NCBI GenBank assembly: GCA_964633285.1
Contig: CAZWGA010000004.1
Span: 104,391-168,390, forward strand
Length of the DNA stretch: 64,000 bases
Reading direction: 5' to 3'
Source of the DNA: 20CM-2-55-15 sp964633285
Lineage (GTDB): Bacteria; Acidobacteriota; Terriglobia; 20CM-2-55-15
Within the stretch, counting starts at the first letter, position 1. The number at the start of each line of letters is the position of its first letter. The translations under genes and the position numbers were made by a program. The notes beneath the pieces are model-generated. The model made no database searches, was not told the DNA's origin, and saw only the letters and a list, made by a program, of their open reading frames with translations. Of the stretch, positions 18,526 through 26,626 are shown one piece after another.

Positions 18526-19266
18526 TCAGTGGGTCATGGCGTAGACGACGTAGTTGATTCCGAGGCGAATGGCGCGGGCGCTTTCCTTTAGAGGTTTATC
18601 GCCCTGGTCGAGGTACTTCCAGAAATCGCCGATATCATTATTGTAATTGGCAATCAACTGCAGCCTGCCATGCGCATCCGACATTCCCCAGAATTCGGGA
18701 ACAAAGTTTCCGTAAGGCGGCGACATGTTGAGTGTGTCGATATTGTAAAAGCTGTGAAAGATCGGATGCGTGATGTCGAGCCGGACGAGCTCGCGCTCCG
18801 GAACAGCTCTCCTCAGGTAATAGCGCAGAACTTCCAGTTCTTCTGGGCCACCCAGATACGCGGCTGTCCGAAAGTCGTCCGCCATAATGAAACCCCCGCG
18901 GCGAATGTATTCGCCGAGATGCGCAATTTCTTTGTCGTTAAGAACGAGGAAGCCCGGTTCGGAAAGATACAGGAAGGGATACTTGTAAATGTCATCACTG
19001 TCGAGCCGCACAATTTTGTAAGACGTGGGAGTGACCCGCAGGCCTGTCAATTCATGCAGCAACCCGATAAAGAATTCGTCGGAATAAGGATAGTCGTGCC
19101 GCCATGGCGGATTGTCCGGCCAGTATTGAGGCCAGTATTGGATGTAATCCCGATTGCTGCAGGCCAGCCGCGCAAACACGAATTCCGGTGTGGGTTCGAA
19201 CCAGTCCGAGATTCCAGGCTGGGCGAGAACGGCAAGAAAAACAACGATGACCAAAAGCCTTTTCAC
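18526..19266 (-). CDS. DUF4159-domain secreted protein, copy B
   Basis: 246 residues with a signal peptide (about 1-20). The body carries the DUF4159 pattern: FVFARL, WRHDYPYSDEFF, VTPTSYKIVRLDSDDIYKYPFLYLSEPGF, and RRGGFIMADDFRTA. The family is related to glutamine-amidotransferase-like folds and in other bacteria lies near MoxR and von Willebrand-type genes; its biochemical role is unknown. It begins 17 bases after the end of copy A and shares most motifs with it, so the pair arose by tandem duplication. Both keep the same closing phrase NYVVYAMTH/NYVLYAMTH. Confidence 0.85.
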   Translation of the reverse strand: MKRLLVIVVFLAVLAQPGISDWFEPTPEFVFARLACSNRDYIQYWPQYWPDNPPWRHDYPYSDEFFIGLLHELTGLRVTPTSYKIVRLDSDDIYKYPFLYLSEPGFLVLNDKEIAHLGEYIRRGGFIMADDFRTAAYLGGPEELEVLRYYLRRAVPERELVRLDITHPIFHSFYNIDTLNMSPPYGNFVPEFWGMSDAHGRLQLIANYNNDIGDFWKYLDQGDKPLKESARAIRLGINYVVYAMTH

Positions 19267-19283
19267 AACGGATTACCGAAGCA

Positions 19284-20048
19284 TCAATGGGTCATGGCAT
19301 ATAAGACGTAATTGATGCCGAACTGAAATGAAGTCGCCGCATCGTGCATGGACATCTGGCCCTGATTGATCCATTCCCAGAATTCACTAATATCGTTGTT
19401 GTTATCCAGAATCATCTGCAGGTTTCCATGAGCATCTCGAAGACCCAGGAACTCCACAGGGCCCTGTCCGGGAAAGATGTAGGGCGCCCTCATGTCCAGC
19501 GACTTGATCTCATAAAACGAATGAAAAATAGGGTCCGACAAAGTCAGACGCTCGAAATCGCGATTCGGATAGACCTTCTTCATTTCATGCCGGAAATTCG
19601 CGATATCGTCCTCGAAGCCGCCGCGTTTGTAGCCCGAAGAGAGGGCTGTCCGGAAATCATCAACAAGCAGAAAGCCGCCGCGATCGAGGTACTGCCGGAG
19701 ATTGATCACATCTTTGGGATTCAGTTCGATGAATCCCGGTTCGGACAAATACGCGAACGGATACTTGAAGAGTTCAGGACTGTCGATGTCGACGATCTGA
19801 TAGGACGTCGGGCTCGTCTTGACGTTCGTCACTTCATGGAGAACCGTGGGAAAAGTGGAATCGCCGTAGGGGTAATCGTGGTGCCATGGCGCCTCGCGGA
19901 CTTGCCATGCATCGGCCGTCATGTGATAGCGAATGCGCGCATAAGTGAATTCGGAATCTTTGGGCGGCGCATCGGACAACAGCGTGGTCAGGAAAACGAT
20001 GGACCCGGCGAATATCACAGCCAGCGTGATGAACAACGGCTTCTTCAT
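19284..20048 (-). CDS. DUF4159-domain protein, copy A
   Basis: 254 residues from an ATG at 20048, which has GAGAGG about seven bases upstream. A longer in-frame extension to 20126 has no support and would add residues before the hydrophobic signal-anchor (MKKPLFITLAVIFAGSIVF). The DUF4159 motifs are FTYARIRY, WHHDYPYGDSTF, TSPTSYQIVDIDSPELFKYPF, AYLSEPGFIEL and DRGGFLLVDDFRTA. It is the upstream member of a tandem pair with copy B. It diverges from a small membrane protein gene across about 110 bases that hold the promoters. Confidence 0.85.
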   Translation of the reverse strand: MKKPLFITLAVIFAGSIVFLTTLLSDAPPKDSEFTYARIRYHMTADAWQVREAPWHHDYPYGDSTFPTVLHEVTNVKTSPTSYQIVDIDSPELFKYPFAYLSEPGFIELNPKDVINLRQYLDRGGFLLVDDFRTALSSGYKRGGFEDDIANFRHEMKKVYPNRDFERLTLSDPIFHSFYEIKSLDMRAPYIFPGQGPVEFLGLRDAHGNLQMILDNNNDISEFWEWINQGQMSMHDAATSFQFGINYVLYAMTH

Positions 20049-20157
20049 TGAACGGTCCTCTCTTGCATTTCCTAATTGTGGTACTTCCGGGCGCCTGAGC
20101 GTTATAGAATAAATCCAACAATTCACAACCCGGCAATTTCACTCTTTGGAGGTTCAG

Positions 20158-20430
20158 ATGAATGGGACCTTTATGAGTCTACTTGTTCTGGAAGCAGTCC
20201 TGACGGGCGCCGCCATTGTGCTGTTCCTCTACCGCGGCATGCTCGATATGAAGGAAGAGGATCACCTCATTCTCGATAACGCCGAAGCGCATCTCGCGCG
20301 AGATCAGGCTGCGATCCGCCACAAGGTCGATGTATTAAGCAGGTACATCAAATTCCTCGGCATCGCCTGGGGAATTCTTCTTCTGGCGATCGGCAGCCTT
20401 TGGGTCGTGCAAGGCTTGAATTTGATTTAG
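20158..20430 (+). CDS. Small two-span membrane protein
   Basis: 90 residues from the ATG at 20158, which has GGAGG (20148-20152) five bases upstream; a TTG at 20146 is less likely because that site would lie inside the coding sequence. Two hydrophobic segments are seen, about residues 6-22 and 63-85, separated by a charged, probably cytoplasmic stretch with many Glu, Asp and Lys/Arg (MKEEDHLILDNAEAHLARDQ). The family is not recognised. It ends nine bases before the convergent acyl-CoA dehydrogenase stop. Its context (DUF4159 pair divergent, beta-oxidation operon convergent) does not point to a job. Confidence 0.7.
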   Translation: MNGTFMSLLVLEAVLTGAAIVLFLYRGMLDMKEEDHLILDNAEAHLARDQAAIRHKVDVLSRYIKFLGIAWGILLLAIGSLWVVQGLNLI

Positions 20431-20438
20431 CCCGTTAC

Positions 20439-22196
20439 CTATAAGGCGTAACGGTTCGACTCGATCAGGAAATCCGCAATTCGCTGACGCGTCTTTACGG
20501 TATTCACAGGCAGCCACCGCATGAGCCGGCGCAGCGCCGTTAGTTGTGTGCGCAAGGTGTCCCCTTCCGATATTGCGGCCAGAGTCTGCTTCGAAGAGAA
20601 TTCGATTCTGCTCATCGCATCATTAATAAAGGTACGCAGCGTGTCGGTTTGAATCTCCGGGCAGTTTCGCTTCAGCACACGCTGGACAGCCGTGTCCATT
20701 GCGTACACTTCCATCACGATGTTGCTGAGGTGCATCAGGATTTCCTGCTGATCGCGAATGGTGTCCGCGAACTTCTGAATCGCCAGTCCTGCGGCGAACA
20801 ACAAAGCTTTCTTCGCTTGAGAGACCGCGGCCCGTTCGGCGCCTAATGGACCTGAGGGTTCCGCCGGCGCCGATACCGACATGACTTCGTCGGCAACAGC
20901 CCGCGTTGCGGCGTGCAACGGCAGTTGTCCCGCAGCCGATCGTTTGAGGAGCATGCCTGGAATCAACAAACGGTTGATCTCGTTGGTGCCCTCGAAAATA
21001 CGGTTCACGCGTGAGTCGCGGTAGTAGCGCTCGACCGGATACTCGGCGCTGTAGCCGTACCCACCATAAATCTGGACGGCCTCGTCCACGGCGAAATCCA
21101 GAACTTCGCTGCAGAATACTTTGAGGATCGAACACTCGATTGCGTATTCTTCGATTGCTTTGAGGACCTGTGACGCATTGCCGCGATCGGCGGCGTCGAG
21201 ACCCCGGTCCATCAATCCCGCCGTGCGATAGACCATTCCTTCCGCAGCCCAAATGCGAATTGCCATCTCGGCGATCTTCTGTTTAATGGCGCCGAAACCG
21301 GCAATGGGTTTACCGAATGCAACGCGCTGCTTCGCGTATTGGATGGCGTCATTCAACGCCGTCTTCGCGCCGCCGACCGCTCCTGCGCCGAGTTTCGCCC
21401 GCCCGATGTTCAGAATATTGAAAGCGACGTGATGACCTTTCCCGATTTCGCCCGCGATGTTATCAATCGGAATCTGCGCGTTGTCGAGCACGAGCGTTCG
21501 CGTTGATGATCCCTTCAGGCCCATCTTGTTTTCTTCGGCGCCTGTTGAAACCCCGGGAAAGCTTTTCTCCACGATGAAACAGGAGAATTGCCTTCCATCA
21601 ACCTGCGCAAAAGTAATGAAGAGATCCGCGAAGGCGGCGTTGGTGATCCACATCTTTTCACCGTTGAGAATCCAGTGTGTACCATCGGGCGAGCGAACAG
21701 CATTCGCTTTGGCGGCGAGTGCGTCCGATCCACTGCCTGCTTCAGAGAGAGCGTATGCGGAAATCTTTTCGGCTTTGCACAAAGGCGGAAGGTATTTGCG
21801 TTTGTGTTCTTCCTTTCCGAAGTAAACGATGGGCAGCGTTCCGATGCCGCTGTGGCCCCCATAAGAAACGGCGAAGGAGGCGACTCGGGCCAGTTGTTCC
21901 GCGACGATCATCGCGGATACCTTGTCGAGGTTTTCACCCCCGTATTCCTCCGGCACTTCGATGCCCAGTAATCCCAGTTCTCCACAGCGGCGCAGGAGCT
22001 GCACCGTCACATTCCAGTCTTTGTGCTCGATTTTGTCGACCTGGGGAAGGACTTCCTCCTCGACGAATTGCTCCGTCATATCGCGGATCATCGTGTGCTC
22101 TTCAGAGAGATCTTCAGGAGTGAAAACATCCTGCGCCGGTGTTTCTTCCGTCAGGAAACTTCCACCCCGTTTCAGCGCTGTGAGTTCCTTCGTCAT
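20439..22196 (-). CDS. Acyl-CoA dehydrogenase, long form
   Basis: 585 residues from an ATG at 22196 preceded by GAGGA and only two bases from the thiolase stop. The FAD-dependent acyl-CoA dehydrogenase core (about 40-430) shows YALSEAGSGSDA, NGEKMWITN, and later QIYGGYGYSAEYPVERYYRDSRVNRIFEGTNEI. The catalytic Glu is expected in the region just before the GTNEI, as in other long-type enzymes. A helical C-terminal extension of about 150 residues is typical of the group. It carries out the first step of fatty-acid beta-oxidation and is the last gene of the operon. The electron-transfer flavoprotein genes are not in the window. Confidence 0.92.
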   Translation of the reverse strand: MTKELTALKRGGSFLTEETPAQDVFTPEDLSEEHTMIRDMTEQFVEEEVLPQVDKIEHKDWNVTVQLLRRCGELGLLGIEVPEEYGGENLDKVSAMIVAEQLARVASFAVSYGGHSGIGTLPIVYFGKEEHKRKYLPPLCKAEKISAYALSEAGSGSDALAAKANAVRSPDGTHWILNGEKMWITNAAFADLFITFAQVDGRQFSCFIVEKSFPGVSTGAEENKMGLKGSSTRTLVLDNAQIPIDNIAGEIGKGHHVAFNILNIGRAKLGAGAVGGAKTALNDAIQYAKQRVAFGKPIAGFGAIKQKIAEMAIRIWAAEGMVYRTAGLMDRGLDAADRGNASQVLKAIEEYAIECSILKVFCSEVLDFAVDEAVQIYGGYGYSAEYPVERYYRDSRVNRIFEGTNEINRLLIPGMLLKRSAAGQLPLHAATRAVADEVMSVSAPAEPSGPLGAERAAVSQAKKALLFAAGLAIQKFADTIRDQQEILMHLSNIVMEVYAMDTAVQRVLKRNCPEIQTDTLRTFINDAMSRIEFSSKQTLAAISEGDTLRTQLTALRRLMRWLPVNTVKTRQRIADFLIESNRYAL

Positions 22197-22198
22197 TT

Positions 22199-23374
22199 TC
22201 ACATCCTCTCGAAGATTCCTGCGGCGCCCATTCCGCCGCCCACGCACATTGTAACCATGCCATAACGGGCGCTGCGGCGCCGCATTTCGTACAGCAAGGT
22301 AGCCGTCAGTTTCGATCCTGTACAGCCCAACGGATGGCCGAGGGCAATCGCGCCACCGTTAACGTTGACCCGGGAAGGATCCAGGCCGGCTTCGCGAATG
22401 ACTGCGAGCGCCTGAACGGCGAATGCTTCATTGAGTTCGATGAGATCGATATTCTGCAACTTCAATCCCGCCTGCCGTAATACCTTCGGAATCGCCTCTA
22501 CCGGCCCCATGCCCATGATCTCTGGACGAACCCCGGCTGTGGCGTAAGCAATGAATCGGGCCATGGGTTTCAGGCCCATGGATGCGGCCTTCTCCTCCGA
22601 CATCACAACGACGGCTGCCGCGCCATCGCTCATTTGCGAAGCATTGCCGGCGGTCACTGTTCCTTCGGCTTTGAATGCGGGTTTCAGTTTTGCAAGCGCT
22701 TCGATAGAGGTGTCACGGCGCGGGCCTTCATCCACATCGAATGACAAATGACGCTCAACGGGCTTTCCATTTTCTATGGCCACGTCGCGCACAGGCATCA
22801 CGGTGATTTCGTTTTTGAAGCGGTCACTGTCGATGGCGGCAAGCGCCCTTCGATGGCTTTCCAGTGCAAACGCATCCTGCTCGTCGCGCGTGATGCGGAA
22901 TTCACGCGCTACGTTCTCAGCCGTGAGTCCCATGCTGATGTAGGTCTCGGGGTGTTCTTCAATAAGCACCGGGTTTGGAGCGATAGTATGACCGCCCATC
23001 GGTATCATGCTCATGGATTCTGTTCCACCCGCAAGGATGCAATGCGCGGCGCCGGCAGAGATTCGGTCTGCAGCGAATGCGATGGATTGAAGGCCCGAGG
23101 AGCAGAAACGATTCAGAGTCATCGCGGGCACGGAGTAGGGAAGTCCGGCTCGAAGCGCCGCAACCCGTCCGACGTTCATTCCCTGCTCGGCCTCCGGCAT
23201 CGCGCATCCGATGAAGATGTCGTCAATCTCCTCAGGCCGCAGTCCCACAACTCGCTCGATCGCAGCTCGCAAAACGACGGCCGCCATATCGTCGGGACGT
23301 GTAGCGGAGAGTGTCCCTTTAGGCGCCTTTCCCACGGCCGTACGAACCGCGGATACAATGACCGGTGAATTCAT
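22199..23374 (-). CDS. Thiolase (acetyl-CoA C-acyltransferase)
   Basis: A 391-residue thiolase with the acylated Cys at C91 (NRFCSSG), the GHPLG motif carrying the catalytic His, and the proton-transfer Cys near the C-terminus (MCVGGGMGAAGIF). It completes beta-oxidation by cleaving 3-ketoacyl-CoA. It lies between the bifunctional hydratase/dehydrogenase and the acyl-CoA dehydrogenase on the same strand. A 28-base inverted repeat sits in its upstream gap of 91 bases, so its expression may be uncoupled from the first gene of the operon (inference). Confidence 0.94.
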   Translation of the reverse strand: MNSPVIVSAVRTAVGKAPKGTLSATRPDDMAAVVLRAAIERVVGLRPEEIDDIFIGCAMPEAEQGMNVGRVAALRAGLPYSVPAMTLNRFCSSGLQSIAFAADRISAGAAHCILAGGTESMSMIPMGGHTIAPNPVLIEEHPETYISMGLTAENVAREFRITRDEQDAFALESHRRALAAIDSDRFKNEITVMPVRDVAIENGKPVERHLSFDVDEGPRRDTSIEALAKLKPAFKAEGTVTAGNASQMSDGAAAVVVMSEEKAASMGLKPMARFIAYATAGVRPEIMGMGPVEAIPKVLRQAGLKLQNIDLIELNEAFAVQALAVIREAGLDPSRVNVNGGAIALGHPLGCTGSKLTATLLYEMRRRSARYGMVTMCVGGGMGAAGIFERM

Positions 23375-23402
23375 GAAGTGATGCTCTCTCCTCCGTGCCA
23401 GG

Positions 23403-23466
23403 GGAATTACAGGGACGCACCCTCGAATTCGTAGTTCAGAATTCGAGGGTGCGTCCCTGTAATTCC
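23403..23466. repeat. Perfect inverted repeat (28-base arms) inside the beta-oxidation operon
   Basis: Arms 23403-23430 and 23439-23466 are exactly complementary, with an 8-base loop. The downstream (right) arm ends on the first base of the TAG stop triplet of the hydratase/dehydrogenase gene (read on minus, 23468-23466). The arm begins GGAATTACAGGG and is rich in GACGCACCC; it does not align well with the repeats at 12598 and 37045, so it may be another family. It has no flanking U-tract on the minus-strand transcript beyond the loop. Confidence 0.92.
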
Positions 23467-25601
23467 TAGTTTCTCAGGACCGTTCCTTTCTTCAACAGAT
23501 GTTCCATTCGAGCCAATGTTTTGGGTTCGCCGCATAAAGACTTGAACGCCTCGCGTTCAAGATCGAGAAAATACTGCTCCGGAGCGCTTGATGCTCTTGT
23601 CACATCTCCGCCGCAGATCACATGGGCCAACTTTCGCGCGATGTGAGATTCGTAGTCTGTGATATAGCCCGCTTCACGCATCAGATAGATTCCCAGCTTG
23701 AGCTCTGATGAAAGAGACTGGCCGAAAACGGGAAGGGGAGCAGGTACGGGGGGCCGATATCCTGTGGCGGCCAATTCCAGAACAACCGCCTTGGCGTCCA
23801 GTATCACCCGGCCCGGGTTCATCGTGATTCCATCTTCCTGCCTGAGGTACAAGAGGTGTCGGGCGTGTTCGGCGCTGCTCGATACTTTGGCCATGGCAAT
23901 GTTTTCGAAAATTTCCCGAACCTTGCGCCGGCCAGCCGGCGCTGCCCGCCCCAACATTTCAGTTGTGCCTCCACCGGCGGGAATGAGACCTGCGCCGGTT
24001 TCCACGAGTCCAATGTAGGTTTCCGCGGAAGCCTGGATTCGCGCTCCCGCCATGGCAATCTCGCAGCCGCCGCCGAGTGTCATGCCGAACGGAGCCGTCA
24101 CAACGGGCCTGGTGTTATAGCGAATGGCCTGGGTGGCTCGCTGGAAGGTCATTACCATGTGATCGATTTCGTCCCAGTTCTGTTCAGCCGCTTCCATCAT
24201 GAGCAGCATCAGATTGGCTCCGGCAGAAAAATGCTGGCCCTCATTACCGATGACGAGACCTTTGAAATTCGCATTCACTTCATCGAGCGCCTCAAACAGC
24301 ATCGAGACGATGTCGTTACCGACCGCATTCATCTTCGAATGGAATTCCAGGCAGGCAACGTCATCGCCCGCGTCCCAGAGCGAGGCGCCGGAGTTCCTGC
24401 GGATCACTCGCTGCTTCTTCAGGAATGACGGCGGAGAAACGGATTCGCCTTTAAGAGCTTTTGACTGGATGAATGGGCCCATCTCCCAGGCAAAACCCCA
24501 TTCCATCGCGCGATCCACGGAATTGGGATCCTCGGATATCTCGGGAATCTTCGATGCGGAATACTCGAAAATCGATTCCATGTACGCTGAAACGAATTTC
24601 CCGGCCCGATCCGGACTCTTCATGAGGGCGCGTAATCGCTCGGTGAGGTTTTCGACGGACGCGATCATGTCGACGGCAGGGAATTCAGACCTGCTCATTG
24701 GCCGGTACTCGAAAGTGTGGCGGTCCAGCGCGAGAATCTGATTGCCATGCTTCTTATAAAACCCCTGCCCAGTCTTGGTCCCGAGCATCCCTCGATTCAC
24801 CATCTCCCGAATAAAATCAGGAACACGAAAAATGTCTCGTTGCGAATCGGCGGTTGCATTCTGGTGGATGTTATCGGCCACGTGAACAAACACGTCCAGG
24901 CCAACCATGTCGATTGTGCGGAACGTTGCGGTCTTCGCCCGTCCGATAAGCGGGCCGGTTAAACGATCGATTTCCTCGATCGTGAAGTTGCCCTGCTGCA
25001 TCAACTGGATTGCCTTGAGCGCGGCAAACAATCCGATTCGATTGGCAATGAAGTTCGGTGTGTCTTTGGCGCGAACAACACCCTTTCCAAGTGTGCTCTC
25101 CGCAAATTCTTCAAAGTCTGCAAGCGCGGCGGAGTCGGTGGCGGCTGTGGGAATGATTTCAAGGAGCCGCATATAGCGTGGGGGATTGAAGAAATGCGTG
25201 CCGAACCAATGCCGCCGGAAGTCCTCGCTGCGATCCTGAGCAAGAGCAGATACAGAAAGTCCCGACGTGTTCGTCGTGACGAGGGAACGCGGTTTTCTGA
25301 CGGAATCGATCTTTTCCAGTAGTTGTTTCTTGATATGCGGATCTTCGATCACCGCTTCGACAATCCAGTCCGCCTCCTGAATTCGAGAAAGATCCTTTCC
25401 GAAGCTGCCGGTTTCAATCCGGAGCGCATTCCCGGGGACAAACAAAGCGGCAGGGGAGCTTTTCTCAACGGCTTTGAGGCCTGCGGATGCCTGTTCTGCC
25501 GTTACGTCGAGCAGCAGTACGGTCAATCCGGCGTTCGCCATATGCGCTGCGATTTGGGCGCCCATCGTGCCGGCGCCCATGACTGCAGTCTTCCTGATCA
25601 T
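23466..25601 (-). CDS. 3-hydroxyacyl-CoA dehydrogenase / enoyl-CoA hydratase fusion
   Basis: 711 residues from an ATG at 25601, which immediately precedes the NAD-binding GAGTMGAQIAAHMANAG. The first 380 or so residues form the dehydrogenase (NTSGLSVS, HFFNPP, PNFIANRIG, later TKTGQGFYKK). The rest is a crotonase domain (SAGANLMLLM, TAPFGMTLGGGCEIAMA, LVETGAGLIPAGGGTTEML). The order is reversed relative to E. coli FadB, as in many actinobacterial and acidobacterial enzymes. It performs hydration and dehydrogenation in beta-oxidation, and is the first gene of the operon. In-frame residues farther upstream have no start context. Confidence 0.93.
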   Translation of the reverse strand: MIRKTAVMGAGTMGAQIAAHMANAGLTVLLLDVTAEQASAGLKAVEKSSPAALFVPGNALRIETGSFGKDLSRIQEADWIVEAVIEDPHIKKQLLEKIDSVRKPRSLVTTNTSGLSVSALAQDRSEDFRRHWFGTHFFNPPRYMRLLEIIPTAATDSAALADFEEFAESTLGKGVVRAKDTPNFIANRIGLFAALKAIQLMQQGNFTIEEIDRLTGPLIGRAKTATFRTIDMVGLDVFVHVADNIHQNATADSQRDIFRVPDFIREMVNRGMLGTKTGQGFYKKHGNQILALDRHTFEYRPMSRSEFPAVDMIASVENLTERLRALMKSPDRAGKFVSAYMESIFEYSASKIPEISEDPNSVDRAMEWGFAWEMGPFIQSKALKGESVSPPSFLKKQRVIRRNSGASLWDAGDDVACLEFHSKMNAVGNDIVSMLFEALDEVNANFKGLVIGNEGQHFSAGANLMLLMMEAAEQNWDEIDHMVMTFQRATQAIRYNTRPVVTAPFGMTLGGGCEIAMAGARIQASAETYIGLVETGAGLIPAGGGTTEMLGRAAPAGRRKVREIFENIAMAKVSSSAEHARHLLYLRQEDGITMNPGRVILDAKAVVLELAATGYRPPVPAPLPVFGQSLSSELKLGIYLMREAGYITDYESHIARKLAHVICGGDVTRASSAPEQYFLDLEREAFKSLCGEPKTLARMEHLLKKGTVLRN

Positions 25602-25784
25602 GCTCTTTATCTGAATATCGCGAAGGCGAAAGTCAGGCAAGCAATGTGCGTCCGGCGCGAGTCCATAAGGGCATTGTGCAGCGTGTTGATGCTGTTCGTC
25701 CCGTATTTTTGCAGTTCGTCCGGCTTGCGTGGCGACGGCGCAGAAGTTTGCCTAACCTTGCCTCATTACAACAAGGAGGCAAGC

Positions 25785-26624
25785 ATGCGTTACGGAGTCT
25801 TGATCACGATCATGAGTATTGCACTGGCGGCAGGTGTTATGAAGGCGGCGGAACCGGATGCGAAAGAACTTGCGCAGAAGGGATACACCACATTCCGGAT
25901 GGTCCTCGCCGGCGACGAGGCGAAGTTACCTGAGGCGATACGGTACATGGAAGAAGCACAAAGCGCCGACGCAACAGATGCGAACAATCTTTTCAACCTT
26001 GCCCGCGCATATTTCTTCGAAGTCATCACGTTTGGAAAAATGGAGTCGGTGGAGAAAGCGGAGAAGACATTCGCGCGGGTCATCGAATTGGATCCGAAAA
26101 ACATGGATGCCTTGTCCTTCCACGGTTCAATCCTGACCCAGATGAGCGCCGGCCGCGACATTGGGAAGTTCATGAAAGGCGCCGGCGAAATGAAAGCGGC
26201 TGTAGCTCAGTCTCCCAATAACATTGGAAGCCGTATCATTCTGGCATTCACGGCCAGAAATTTTCCGCCGCAGGGTCTTGCTGCGATGGGTAACTACAAT
26301 CCCGACGACGATCTTCAGTTCGTGGCGAAGTTTTTGACGCCCCTCAATTCAGATTTTGCCCCTCACGCCGGCGTCGTCATGAATGCTTTCGTCGCCGAGG
26401 CGTACAAGGCGAAAGGAGACGAGGAGAAGGCGCGCTCAAGTTTTCAAACTGCGTTGAATATCGAAAAGCCGGCCGACCCGGGCCAACTCGCGGGCCGCGA
26501 GATGTTGGACAAAGTCATCAACGCGCGCATGAAAGGCGGGGATAAGCCGATCTTTGATGAACCGATCTTCGGCGGCTGTCACTCCTGCCATCTTGGGGCG
26601 CCGGAGAAACTACTCTCACGATAG
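25785..26624 (+). CDS. Periplasmic TPR protein with C-terminal haem-c motif (CHSCH)
   Basis: 279 residues from an ATG at 25785 with AGGAGG eight bases upstream. A signal peptide (about 1-21, ending MKAAEP) sends it out of the cytoplasm. Helical repeats fill most of the chain (EAIRYMEEAQ, NNLFNLARAYFFE, KAEKTFARVIELDP, EAYKAKGDEEKARSSFQTAL), fitting tetratricopeptide repeats. The only two cysteines form CHSCH, ten or so residues from the C-terminus, the CxxCH signature for covalent haem attachment. The gene is followed after two bases by a LytS-type kinase, so it may be part of a signalling operon. The haem site is unproven. I do not recognise a named family. Confidence 0.78.
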   Translation: MRYGVLITIMSIALAAGVMKAAEPDAKELAQKGYTTFRMVLAGDEAKLPEAIRYMEEAQSADATDANNLFNLARAYFFEVITFGKMESVEKAEKTFARVIELDPKNMDALSFHGSILTQMSAGRDIGKFMKGAGEMKAAVAQSPNNIGSRIILAFTARNFPPQGLAAMGNYNPDDDLQFVAKFLTPLNSDFAPHAGVVMNAFVAEAYKAKGDEEKARSSFQTALNIEKPADPGQLAGREMLDKVINARMKGGDKPIFDEPIFGGCHSCHLGAPEKLLSR

Positions 26625-26626
26625 AA

